From the NCBI GenBank assembly GCA_015661985.1, contig DQVB01000447.1:1-14320 (forward strand): DNA of 14,320 bases. Reading direction: 5' to 3'. Under the pieces are notes generated by a model, which saw only the letters and a program-made list of their open reading frames with translations, had not been told where the DNA came from and did not search any database. Source of the DNA: Planctomycetota bacterium (GTDB lineage Bacteria; Planctomycetota; Planctomycetia; Pirellulales; Thermoguttaceae). Of the stretch, positions 8,183 through 14,320 are shown in pieces (position 1 is the stretch's first letter; the number at the start of each line of letters is the position of its first letter). Made by a program: the position numbers and the translations under genes.

Positions 8183-9478
8183 CTAGCGGGACAGCACCCG
8201 GATCGTTGCCCGCAATGCGCTGATTTGCGATTCGGCTTTCTCCAACGTCTGCATGCTGGTCTTGAACTGGCAAAGTCGCGGCTGGAGGGACTCGCAAACG
8301 GGGCAATCCCCTGGTTGGTAGCACTTCACGCTACCTTGGTATCGCGGATCGAAGTTCGGGGCTTGTTCGGGGCGTCCATAGAATGCCAGATGGCGGAACA
8401 CGGGCTCCAGATGCACGGGACGCCATGCGGCGTACAGGCCGTCGCCGCCGTGGGAGATGAAGATCCTCCGGAACGTGCGCCAGTCCACGCCGGCTCGCCC
8501 TTCATCCAGTTTGCATACGTAGCTCCAATAGGTATGGCTGCACCCTTCGGGGACGACCGGTGGGATGAGCCACTGACACCGCTCGCCGCGAATGACTTGC
8601 TCATACCGCTTGGCGATGTACACACGCGCCGCCACCAACGCGTCGAGGCGTTCGAGTTGGGCCAGCCCCAGCGCAGCCTGGACCGCGGACATGCGGAAGT
8701 TGTAGCCCATTACGTCATGGCGCTCGAACGAGTGATCCTGGCGCAGGTCGCGCGGGACGAAGACATCGCCGGGGGCAGCGCCGAGCGTGCGGAACCCGAG
8801 CGAAGCGCGCTTGCGAATACTCCGCGCGTACTCTTTGTCGTCCGTGACCACCACGCCCCCGTCCCCGCCCGAGGTCATGTGTTTCGATGCCTGGAAGCTG
8901 AAACTGGCCGCATGTCCGATCGTCCCCACCAACTTCCCCTTGTACTCGGCCAAAAAGCATTGAGCGTCGTCCTCAATGACCGTCAGGCCGTGCGTTCTCG
9001 CCAGCTCCATGATGGCATCGTAGTCAGGGGCAAGCCCGTAGAGGCTGACGGGAATGACCGCCCGCGTGTAGGGCGTGATCTTCCGGGCTACGTCGCGTGG
9101 GTCGATGTTGAACGTATGGGGATCGATGTCGGCGAAGACGGGAACGGCGCCGCATTGCACGACGACCATGGCGGTGGAGACGGCCGTCAGAGGCGGCACG
9201 ATCACTTCGTCCCCCGGGCCGATTCCAGCGGCCAGCAAGCAGGACTGCATGGTACCCGTCCCGGAATTGTGGAGGATGGCGTAGCGGACGCCGAAACGAC
9301 GGGCAAAGGCCGATTCGAACCGCGCGAAGATGTCCGCCGGATCTTCCGTGTTGCGGAAGCCCGCACTCAACACCTCGCCCACGTAGCGGCGGTCCTGTTC
9401 GCCCACCCGGTTGGCCGGGAGCATGCCGAACAATTCGCGGGGCGGCAGTTGGCAAAGTTCCATCCACGGTTGACTCAT
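8183..9478 (-). CDS. DegT/DnrJ/EryC1/StrS family PLP-dependent aminotransferase
   Basis: A 431-residue fold-type I aminotransferase of the sugar aminotransferase family, cytoplasmic. PLP-site features: HNSGTGTMQS (70-79) binds the phosphate, Asp170 in IEDDAQCF pairs with the pyridine nitrogen, and Lys199 in SFQASKHMTSGGDGG forms the Schiff base. MGYNFRMSAVQAALGLAQLERLD (258-280) is the family dimer and active-site segment, and SHGGDGLYAAW lies at 342-352. Members transfer amino groups to nucleotide-linked keto-sugars in glycan or antibiotic sugar synthesis, though planctomycetes carry many paralogues of unproven function. The C-terminus carries four cysteines (386, 392, 395, 403) around DCPVCESLQPRLCQF, more than usual, and ends in a short helix. 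No strong ribosome-binding site precedes ATG 9478 (only GGTGA). It is the first of the five minus-strand genes. No nucleotide-sugar genes are nearby to name a pathway. Confidence 0.93.
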   Translation of the reverse strand: MSQPWMELCQLPPRELFGMLPANRVGEQDRRYVGEVLSAGFRNTEDPADIFARFESAFARRFGVRYAILHNSGTGTMQSCLLAAGIGPGDEVIVPPLTAVSTAMVVVQCGAVPVFADIDPHTFNIDPRDVARKITPYTRAVIPVSLYGLAPDYDAIMELARTHGLTVIEDDAQCFLAEYKGKLVGTIGHAASFSFQASKHMTSGGDGGVVVTDDKEYARSIRKRASLGFRTLGAAPGDVFVPRDLRQDHSFERHDVMGYNFRMSAVQAALGLAQLERLDALVAARVYIAKRYEQVIRGERCQWLIPPVVPEGCSHTYWSYVCKLDEGRAGVDWRTFRRIFISHGGDGLYAAWRPVHLEPVFRHLAFYGRPEQAPNFDPRYQGSVKCYQPGDCPVCESLQPRLCQFKTSMQTLEKAESQISALRATIRVLSR

Positions 9479-9866
9479 GGGATCACCATACCCGCTTGGG
9501 GCGATACAGACCGGGAGCGAGGGACGGCGCGGCTCGCTTCACGGCGCCCCCGGCCGAAGGGGACCATGCCGGCCAGGGCCGTTCAAACCACAGCTCCTTG
9601 GGGCGGCCCGGGTGCTCCTTCCGCGCCGGCCTTTTCCTGTTTCCTTCGAGTTTCCGGGACTGTACTATGGTTGCCGGATCGGGGCCCAGTGCCAAGGTGG
9701 CCGGTTGAGGGTTCAGGGTTCAGGGTTGAGGGTTCAGGGTTGAGGGTTCAGGGTTGAGGGTTCAGGGTTGAGGGGTTGGTGGAGACGTGGGACACGAGGG
9801 CTCCGGCTGGACCCACCGTGACATGGCCGGCCGCTCGCTGGGTTGGACTTTTCACAAGGAGCAATC
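9479..9866. other. Divergent intergenic region between aminotransferase and oxidoreductase
   Basis: This 388-base stretch lies between the starts of the minus-strand aminotransferase and the plus-strand oxidoreductase, so both promoters should be here. The part from 9479 to 9702 shows no convincing gene. TACTAT at 9663-9668 is a possible plus-strand -10 box without a good -35. Bases 9703-9772 are a heptad tandem repeat (separate entry). AAGGAG at 9856-9861 is the ribosome-binding site of the oxidoreductase. Reading frames across the repeat give low-complexity peptides and are not genes. Confidence 0.6.
9703..9772 (+). repeat. Tandem heptad array, ten units of GGTTSAG
   Basis: Ten uninterrupted 7-base units alternate between GGTTGAG and GGTTCAG in the order G-C-C-G-C-G-C-G-C-G (named by the fifth base). 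After the second and third units the array is effectively a 14-base repeat. Regular GGG runs separated by 4-base loops (TTCA or TTGA) on the plus strand fit the intramolecular G-quadruplex pattern. It ends 94 bases before the oxidoreductase ATG and has no spacers, so it is not a CRISPR array. Similar GGGTTCA-type arrays are, from memory, scattered between genes in planctomycete genomes. Confidence 0.92.
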
Positions 9867-11225
9867 ATGGCAACGACGAAACGCGGCTGCAAGCCCCAAA
9901 CCGGTTTTTCACGGCGGTGCTTTCTCGAGCGATCTTCCGTGCTTGTGGCAGCAGCGAGCCTCTGGGGGCCACGTGTCCACGCCGCTGGTTCAGGGGGCGG
10001 GAAAATCAACATCGGCTTGATCGGCTGCGGCGGGCGGGGCACCGGCGCCGTATTGGATGCCCTGGGTGCGGCCACCAGAGTGCTCTACCCGGCCACCGGG
10101 TACCACACCGAAGAGGTGGCCGAGGGTGCCCGGGTGGAGCGCAAGGACATCCGTGTCGTGGCCTTGGCGGATTTGTTCGAGGATCGTTTGGACGCCTGCG
10201 GCACGCAGCTGGCCAAGCTGGGCATCGACGTGCCTCGCAGCCGGCGGCTGGTCGGTTTTCACGCTTACGAAAGGCTCCTGGAGTTGCCTGAAGTGAACTA
10301 CGTCATCCTGGCCACGCCGCCCCACTTCCGCCCGCTGCATCTGAAGGCGGCCGTGGACGCGGGCAAGCATGTGTTCATGGAAAAACCGGCCGCGGTGGAT
10401 GTGCCCGGCGTGCGCATGGTGATGGAAGCCGGACGGCTGGCTCGCCAAAAGGGCGTGGGCATCGCTGCCGGCACCCAGCGGCGTCACATGCGGAGCTATC
10501 AGGAGACGATCCGGCGGATCCGCGACGGGGCCATCGGGCAGATCATCTATGCCAAGTGCTACTGGAACGGCGGCGAAATCTGGGTCATCCCTCGCCGCCC
10601 CGGGTGGAGCGACATGGAATGGCAGCTGCGCAACTGGAACTACTTCACCTGGCTGTCCGGCGACCACATCGTCGAGCAACACGTCCACAACCTGGACATC
10701 ATCAATTGGGTGCTTGGTGCCCACCCGCTACGCGCCGTCTCCGGGCTGGGGGGCCGCCAAGTACGCACTGCCCCCCAGTACGGCTATATCTACGATCACT
10801 TCGCCGTCGAGTACGAATACCCGAACGGGGTGGCCATGTTCAGCCAATGCCGCCAGATCAACGGCTGCCAGAACAAAGTGGAAGAAGCCGTGGTCGGAAC
10901 CGAAGGACGGAGTAACTGCCACAACTTCATCCGCACCCACGACGGAAGCCGGTGGCGCTTCCGCCAGTCCGAACCGAATCCATACCAGCAAGAGCACCAC
11001 GACCTGATCGCCAGCATCCGGGCCGGCAACCCGATCAACGAAGCCCAGGCAGTGGCCGAAGGCACGATGACGGCCATCATAGGCCGCGAGGCGGTCTACA
11101 GCGGGCAAGCGATCGAGTGGGACGCGGCCATGAGCTCGACCACCCGACTGGGACCAAAGGAATACCAGTTTGGTGACCTGCCGACGCCGGATGTCCCCAT
11201 GCCTGGCCGGTATCGGTTCCTCTGA
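9867..11225 (+). CDS. Gfo/Idh/MocA family oxidoreductase with twin-arginine signal
   Basis: A 452-residue NAD(P)-dependent oxidoreductase. The N-terminus has a twin-arginine export signal: SRRCFL (15-20), a hydrophobic stretch SSVLVAAASLWG, then a cleavage region near HAAG (38-41), so it is probably exported folded with its cofactor. The Rossmann domain starts at INIGLIGCGGRGTG (47-60), with the G-x-G-x-x-G turn at 53-58. The conserved EKP motif is at 172-174 (Lys173 is the usual catalytic lysine). SGDHIVEQHVHNLD (264-277) supplies the histidines typical of the substrate domain in secreted planctomycete members. Substrates in the family are sugars, inositols or their derivatives; the one here is unknown. 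A TTG at 9843 is in frame, but ATG 9867 has AAGGAG 5 bases upstream and begins just before the Tat motif, so it is chosen. It is the only plus-strand gene, with its own promoter region. Its stop codon lies inside a decamer repeat. Confidence 0.94.
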   Translation: MATTKRGCKPQTGFSRRCFLERSSVLVAAASLWGPRVHAAGSGGGKINIGLIGCGGRGTGAVLDALGAATRVLYPATGYHTEEVAEGARVERKDIRVVALADLFEDRLDACGTQLAKLGIDVPRSRRLVGFHAYERLLELPEVNYVILATPPHFRPLHLKAAVDAGKHVFMEKPAAVDVPGVRMVMEAGRLARQKGVGIAAGTQRRHMRSYQETIRRIRDGAIGQIIYAKCYWNGGEIWVIPRRPGWSDMEWQLRNWNYFTWLSGDHIVEQHVHNLDIINWVLGAHPLRAVSGLGGRQVRTAPQYGYIYDHFAVEYEYPNGVAMFSQCRQINGCQNKVEEAVVGTEGRSNCHNFIRTHDGSRWRFRQSEPNPYQQEHHDLIASIRAGNPINEAQAVAEGTMTAIIGREAVYSGQAIEWDAAMSSTTRLGPKEYQFGDLPTPDVPMPGRYRFL

Positions 11226-11270
11226 ATCCGATGAATCCGACTGAGTCCGACTGAGTCCGACTGAATCCGA
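11222..11270 (+). repeat. Short tandem decamer repeat CTGARTCCGA
   Basis: Five near-identical units follow each other: CTGAATCCGA, a 9-base variant TGAATCCGA, CTGAGTCCGA twice, and CTGAATCCGA, with a degenerate trailing copy GAATCCGG at 11276-11283. The oxidoreductase stop codon TGA (11223-11225) lies in the first unit. The units are direct repeats and do not form a hairpin, so this is not an intrinsic terminator. Confidence 0.85.
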
Positions 11271-11377
11271 ACGACGAATCCGGATGGGCACCGGCCCAAG
11301 GGTTCGCCAGCTAGAGAGAGTCTTGCCCCTTGCGATTGCGCGCGCCGGGCGAGCATCTACCCGGGTTGTGGCCGGCC

Positions 11378-11405
11378 GGCTTCCAGCCTGCCTCACGCTG
11401 GGAAG
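11378..11405. repeat. Hairpin resembling a dispersed planctomycete intergenic repeat
   Basis: CTTCCAGC (11380-11387) pairs with GCTGGGAAG (11397-11405) with one bulged base and a 9-base loop. GGCTTCCAGCC (11378-11388) is itself a short palindrome. From memory, GGCTTCCAGCCTGCC-type sequence recurs between genes in many planctomycete genomes, where it gives spurious peptides. No transposase is nearby. Confidence 0.4.
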
Positions 11406-11485
11406 ATGCGCCGTACGGCTCAGGCACGCCACACCGCACCAGTAAATCCTGGCCAAAAAACTTTCTCTTCTCTCCCGCCTGCCCC

Positions 11486-11514
11486 TTGACAAGACAAACG
11501 GCCGGGACTAGCTT
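11486..11514 (+). promoter_or_regulatory. Sigma70-like promoter without a downstream gene
   Basis: A perfect TTGACA (11486-11491) is followed after exactly 17 bases by TAGCTT (11509-11514), a 3 of 6 match to TATAAT. It would start a plus-strand transcript near 11521, but no protein gene lies downstream on that strand in the window, and the next gene (11842-14223) is on the opposite strand. The transcript would be non-coding, or antisense to the end of the penicillin-binding protein gene. Confidence 0.4.
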
Positions 11515-11520
11515 ACCTAA

Positions 11521-11780
11521 CTGTCATACAGCCCGTACTCGACGCTGCCTATCATCGTTGGGTCCTCGGACTATCCGCGGCGTCTCATACCAGGGCAGAG
11601 AGGGGTCGTCATATAGCCTCGCTTATCCGCGGGTGTAGGCGGGGCTTACCTTCCATCGGCATCATTTTGCTGCATTTTGTCGCGGGCGTCTGCCGGTCGC
11701 TACGCAAGGGCATTTCGCTCTCTTGCCCGGGTCGAAGCGGCGAGGGTTCTTTTGACGCCCGAGGGCAGTTCAGATTGGAG
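11521..11780 (+). ncRNA. Candidate structured non-coding RNA (unassigned)
   Basis: Downstream of the promoter motif at 11486-11514 the plus strand contains several stems. AGCCTCGC (11615-11622) pairs with GCGGGGCT (11639-11646), 8 pairs with one G-U. CGGGCGTC (11683-11690) pairs perfectly with GACGCCCG (11754-11761) and encloses GGGCA (11708-11712) with TGCCC (11724-11728). TATCCGCGG occurs twice (11572-11580, 11624-11632). I looked for and did not find the hallmark segments of tmRNA, RNase P RNA or SRP RNA. Both ends are guesses. GC-rich DNA forms such stems by chance, so this is tentative. Confidence 0.2.
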
Positions 11781-11841
11781 GCTGGTTGCGCGCGGTCAGT
11801 GGCCGCGGCTTGTGGCTGCTGGCCAGTCCCTTCGGGTCAGC

Positions 11842-14223
11842 TCAGTGGGAAGTCGTTTCCGTGGCTAATGGGGCGTCCGAGGACCGATTGCCGGCCCAGC
11901 CGGCAGTTTGGACGTTTCGCGGCTCACCAGCCGAGCGGGCGGGGGTTTGCCTGGAGCGCACGGCGGCCAGCGACCTGGCGGCCTGGCGGTCTTCGAGCAG
12001 CCCTAGGCGCTTCATGGCCAGAGCAAGCCGTTTGGCGACGGGGCAAGCCGTCTGGCCAGCGTTTCCGGCGTGTTCGAGAACGACAACCACCGCGTACTGG
12101 GGGCTGTCGGCCGGCAGGTACCCGGCGAACCAAGCGTGCTCCAGTCGGCCCGGGCCGGTCTGGGCGGTCCCCGTCTTCCCGGCGACCGGTAGCCCGTCGA
12201 TGTAGAGCCCCGGGTGGGCCGTGCCAGCCGGATCGGCCACCACGCGCCTCATGCCGGCCTGGATCACGGCCAGGTTTGCCACGTCCAGGCCAGGGATCGG
12301 TCGGGGGGGCGGGAGATCGAGCAGAGGTTCGCTGGGTTCGGCCGCGTAGCGAGGATCCTCGGGCAGGGCCAGGCGCGCGGCCACGTGCGGGGTGACCAGC
12401 AGTCCTCCGTTGGCCACGGCGGCAACCATCCGGGCCACCTGGATCGGCGTCACCTCCACCGGCCCCTGGCCCACAGCAATCAAGCGTGTGTCGGCCTTCC
12501 GCCACGGCCGGCCCCATTGCTGTGGCGCCGACTCGGGTGTGGGGAGGGTGCCGGCGGATTCGCCGGGCAGGTCGACCCCCGTTCGTTGGCCGAAGCCCAG
12601 ATCCAGGGCCCAGGAAACGAGTGCTTCTGGGCCCAGGCGTCCGGCGTGGTGGAAGAAGAACACGTTGCAGCTGACGCACAGGGCGTCCGCCAGGTCGACG
12701 TGGCCGTGGCCAACGCCCTGACGGCGAAACAACGCACATCGCCACTGGTCGGGCGACCCCAGGTAGCCGCGGCAGTCGATCGCCTCTCCGGGCCGCACCA
12801 TGTGTGACTGGAGCAAGGCCAGAGCCGAGACCAGTTTGAACACGGAACCCGGCGGGATGGCCATTTGGATGGCGCGGTTGAAAAGCGGCTGCGTCGAATC
12901 GCTCAGCAGGGCCCGCGCCCGCCCCCCTCCACGGCCAGCGAACAGATTGGGATCGAAATCCGGTACGGAGGCCCCGGCCAGGATACCGCCGGTACGGACG
13001 TCCAGAACGAGGATCGCCCCGCCCGCGGGGGCTGCGTCGGGCCAAACCGCGCGGCGCCGCTTCAAGGCGTCGCGCAAGAGGTTCTCCGCCGTTCGCTGCA
13101 AGCGGCTATCGATGGTGAGAACCAGGTCGCGTCCGGCGCGCGGCTCCGCCTCGTGCCAAGTGGCCAGCCGTTGGCGGCTTCGGTCGGTGAGCTCTACGGC
13201 CACCCCGCGCACGGGCCGCAGCACGGATTCATACTGTCGCTCCACTCCCACCCGGCCGATCCTGTCCTCCGGGTGGTAGGCTTCTCCTGCTTGGCCAGTG
13301 GCCAGGTCTCTGGCTGTCACCGCCCCTACGTAGCCGAGTACGTGCGAAGCCAAGCGGCCTTGGGGATAGGTCCGCCGAATCCGCTCGACGATCTTCACCC
13401 CGGGATAGGAATGCGGATGCCCTTCGATCTCGGCGACCACCTCCAGCGGCACATCCTCGACCATGACGTGATAGTCCAGTTCCTCGGCCACCACGATCTT
13501 CGCTCCAGTCGAAGGGCCCGGGGATGCGGCCAGGGCATCCAGCACCACGTCGGCCCAACGGCTGAGCCACCGGCGGGCGGGCCGGTTGCCTGGGTGGATC
13601 GTTCCGTCTTCTTCACCATCGGGCGAGCCCGGCTCGGCCTGGTGATCGCTATCAGGTTGGCTGCCGGCGTCATGACGGCGATTCACTCGCGCGGCGATCC
13701 GCTCCACCTGAGCTTGAATCCGAGCGGTGCGCCGGTACCACTCCTCCAGCGAAAGGCCACACAGCCGAGCCAGCCTTTTGGCCAGGGCGTTTCGCTCCTG
13801 GACGATTTGCCGCTCCGCCCAGCGCAGGCGGGCCGGGTTGCGGCGCTCGGCAGGTGAGAGTCGCAGACGGGCTTTCCAGCGGAGCCACCGGGGGTTGGCC
13901 GGCCGCTGGAGGTAGCGGTAGTGCACGGCCAGGGCCGGGAAGCTGCGATCGCAGGCCAGCACCGTCCCGTCGCGGGACAGGATGCGGCCTCGCCGTCCCG
14001 CAAGCGACACACGATGCACCAGCGGTTTGGCCGCCTCGGCGCGAAACGCGGGCCCTTGGGTAACTTCCAGCTGCACAAACCTTGCAAAGATCCCAGCCAG
14101 CAGGACCAGGAACGCGCCCAAACACCAGTACAACCGCCGCCGTGAGCAGACCACGGCGGTCGTCCGGGAGCCACTGACCGGAAACCACTCCCAATCGATC
14201 CGATGATCGGCCCGCATCAGCAT
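11842..14223 (-). CDS. mrdA: Class B penicillin-binding protein, PBP2-like transpeptidase
   Basis: A 793-residue peptidoglycan D,D-transpeptidase. One membrane anchor (about 31-52, LYWCLGAFLVLLAGIFARF) follows a basic cytoplasmic tail. The pedestal starts at GRRGRILSRDGTVLA (76-90). The transpeptidase domain holds all three motifs: PGSVFK with nucleophile Ser460 and Lys463, SCN (518-520) and KTGTAQTG (683-690). Compared with E. coli PBP2 (633 residues) it is long, with a charged insertion at about 105-240 (residues 186-210 look disordered) and a tail of about 50 residues. It is assigned to the elongation type rather than the FtsI type because the upstream overlapping gene looks like mreD; mre-mrdA is a conserved cell-elongation order. 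ATG 14223 overlaps the upstream gene by 7 bases. ATG 14217 forms a TGATG stop-start junction, so it is an equally good start (791 residues). Neither has a strong ribosome-binding site, which fits translational coupling. Confidence 0.93.
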   Translation of the reverse strand: MLMRADHRIDWEWFPVSGSRTTAVVCSRRRLYWCLGAFLVLLAGIFARFVQLEVTQGPAFRAEAAKPLVHRVSLAGRRGRILSRDGTVLACDRSFPALAVHYRYLQRPANPRWLRWKARLRLSPAERRNPARLRWAERQIVQERNALAKRLARLCGLSLEEWYRRTARIQAQVERIAARVNRRHDAGSQPDSDHQAEPGSPDGEEDGTIHPGNRPARRWLSRWADVVLDALAASPGPSTGAKIVVAEELDYHVMVEDVPLEVVAEIEGHPHSYPGVKIVERIRRTYPQGRLASHVLGYVGAVTARDLATGQAGEAYHPEDRIGRVGVERQYESVLRPVRGVAVELTDRSRQRLATWHEAEPRAGRDLVLTIDSRLQRTAENLLRDALKRRRAVWPDAAPAGGAILVLDVRTGGILAGASVPDFDPNLFAGRGGGRARALLSDSTQPLFNRAIQMAIPPGSVFKLVSALALLQSHMVRPGEAIDCRGYLGSPDQWRCALFRRQGVGHGHVDLADALCVSCNVFFFHHAGRLGPEALVSWALDLGFGQRTGVDLPGESAGTLPTPESAPQQWGRPWRKADTRLIAVGQGPVEVTPIQVARMVAAVANGGLLVTPHVAARLALPEDPRYAAEPSEPLLDLPPPRPIPGLDVANLAVIQAGMRRVVADPAGTAHPGLYIDGLPVAGKTGTAQTGPGRLEHAWFAGYLPADSPQYAVVVVLEHAGNAGQTACPVAKRLALAMKRLGLLEDRQAARSLAAVRSRQTPARSAGEPRNVQTAGWAGNRSSDAPLATETTSH

Positions 14224-14320
14224 TCCGGGTTGAGTTGGCAGGAAGCGGACGAACGTCCGGTCCAGGAAAGGACCATCAGTACCGGCACGCTGACCCCGGC
14301 CGTATAGACGGCCACTCCCA
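14217..14320 (-). CDS. mreD: C-terminal end of a membrane protein, probably MreD (5' part off window)
   Basis: On the minus strand a frame enters from the right edge and ends at TGA 14219-14217. The visible 34 or so residues begin GVAVYTAGVSVPVLMVLSW, a hydrophobic helix, and end SCQLNPEC. MreD proteins end in a similar helix with a Y-x-A/T-x-x-x-P pattern, and mreD usually precedes the PBP2 gene. The stop shares an A with ATG 14217 (TGATG), so the two genes are probably translationally coupled. The assignment rests mainly on gene order. Confidence 0.5.
   Translation of the reverse strand, partial: GVAVYTAGVSVPVLMVLSWTGRSSASCQLNPEC

Larger units (their letters stand above)
11226..11841. other. 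Gene-free region between convergent genes
   Basis: This 616-base gap lies between the ends of the oxidoreductase (plus) and the penicillin-binding protein (minus). It holds the tail of the decamer repeat, a hairpin at 11378-11405, a promoter-like motif at 11486-11514, and inverted repeats between 11615 and 11761. No reading frame here has codon-like composition or a recognisable product. I saw no intrinsic terminator: the only homopolymer run (six A, about 11454-11459) has no stable stem in front of it on either strand. Confidence 0.6.

Noticed and set aside
8225..9757. Plus-strand open frame of 510 codons opposite the aminotransferase
   Set aside because: It lies fully antisense to a clear DegT-family gene, resembles no protein, and ends in a low-complexity peptide made by the heptad repeat. 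Long antisense frames are normal in GC-rich DNA.
9703..9772. CRISPR array
   Set aside because: Units are 7 bases and directly abutting, with no spacers and no cas genes.
11440..11475. Intrinsic terminator at the six-A run (T-run on the minus strand)
   Set aside because: The only nearby stem (CCAG with CTGG) has 4 pairs and is on the wrong side for a minus-strand terminator.
11330..11638. Plus-strand open frame of 102 codons
   Set aside because: It reads through the dispersed-repeat hairpin and the promoter motif; peptides like WPAGFQPASRWEDAP are a known by-product of that intergenic repeat.
11521..11841. tmRNA, RNase P RNA or SRP RNA
   Set aside because: None of the conserved core segments of these RNAs was found on either strand.
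11667..12395. Plus-strand open frame of 242 codons entering the gene-free region
   Set aside because: More than half is antisense to the penicillin-binding protein gene, and the peptide is Arg/Gly/Pro/Ser-rich noise without a ribosome-binding site.
12865..13857. Plus-strand open frame of 330 codons opposite the penicillin-binding protein
   Set aside because: Antisense to the transpeptidase gene with intact motifs; the translation shows no recognisable fold.

Overview
The window is GC-rich DNA, most likely from a planctomycete (Planctomycetota, Pirellulales-like). This is inferred from the gene content: a very large secreted beta-propeller protein with a methyltransferase-like insert, a secreted sulfatase, a secreted alpha/beta hydrolase, a Gfo/Idh/MocA oxidoreductase with a twin-arginine signal, and a penicillin-binding protein beside a membrane protein that resembles MreD. 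No RNA gene, CRISPR array, transposase, integrase or phage gene was recognised.

Layout. Bases 1-9478 hold five minus-strand genes, read from right to left: a DegT/DnrJ/EryC1/StrS aminotransferase (9478-8183), an isochorismatase-family cysteine hydrolase (7999-7295), a sulfatase (7237-5801), an esterase-like alpha/beta hydrolase (5663-4230), and a PQQ-type beta-propeller protein of more than 1300 residues (3903 to beyond the left edge). Gaps of 57-326 bases separate genes 2 to 5, and a sigma70-like promoter (8105-8077) precedes the hydrolase, so the last four could form one transcript. Three of the five products carry Sec signal peptides. Bases 9479-9866 are a divergent intergenic region with ten tandem GGTTSAG heptads. 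The only plus-strand gene, the Gfo/Idh/MocA oxidoreductase (9867-11225), follows. Its stop codon lies inside a short decamer repeat. Bases 11226-11841 have no convincing gene but hold a dispersed-repeat-like hairpin, a good plus-strand promoter motif and several inverted repeats downstream of it, which together make a candidate structured RNA. The right end (11842-14320, minus) is a cell-wall locus: a class B penicillin-binding protein (PBP2-like), translationally overlapped with the C-terminus of a probable MreD.

How the genes may work together. The left cluster looks like accessory catabolism at the cell surface or periplasm: sulfate removal, ester cleavage, and a large secreted propeller protein with a probable malectin-like carbohydrate-binding end. 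The Gfo/Idh oxidoreductase and the sugar aminotransferase family also fit carbohydrate chemistry. No substrate can be read from the sequence, and no transporter or glycoside hydrolase is present in the window. The right end is unrelated housekeeping (cell elongation and peptidoglycan synthesis).

The most unusual items are the methyltransferase-like insert that lacks its expected SAM-binding residues inside an exported protein, the G-rich heptad array in front of the oxidoreductase, and the promoter-led gene-free stretch at 11486-11780. None of these proves a new system.
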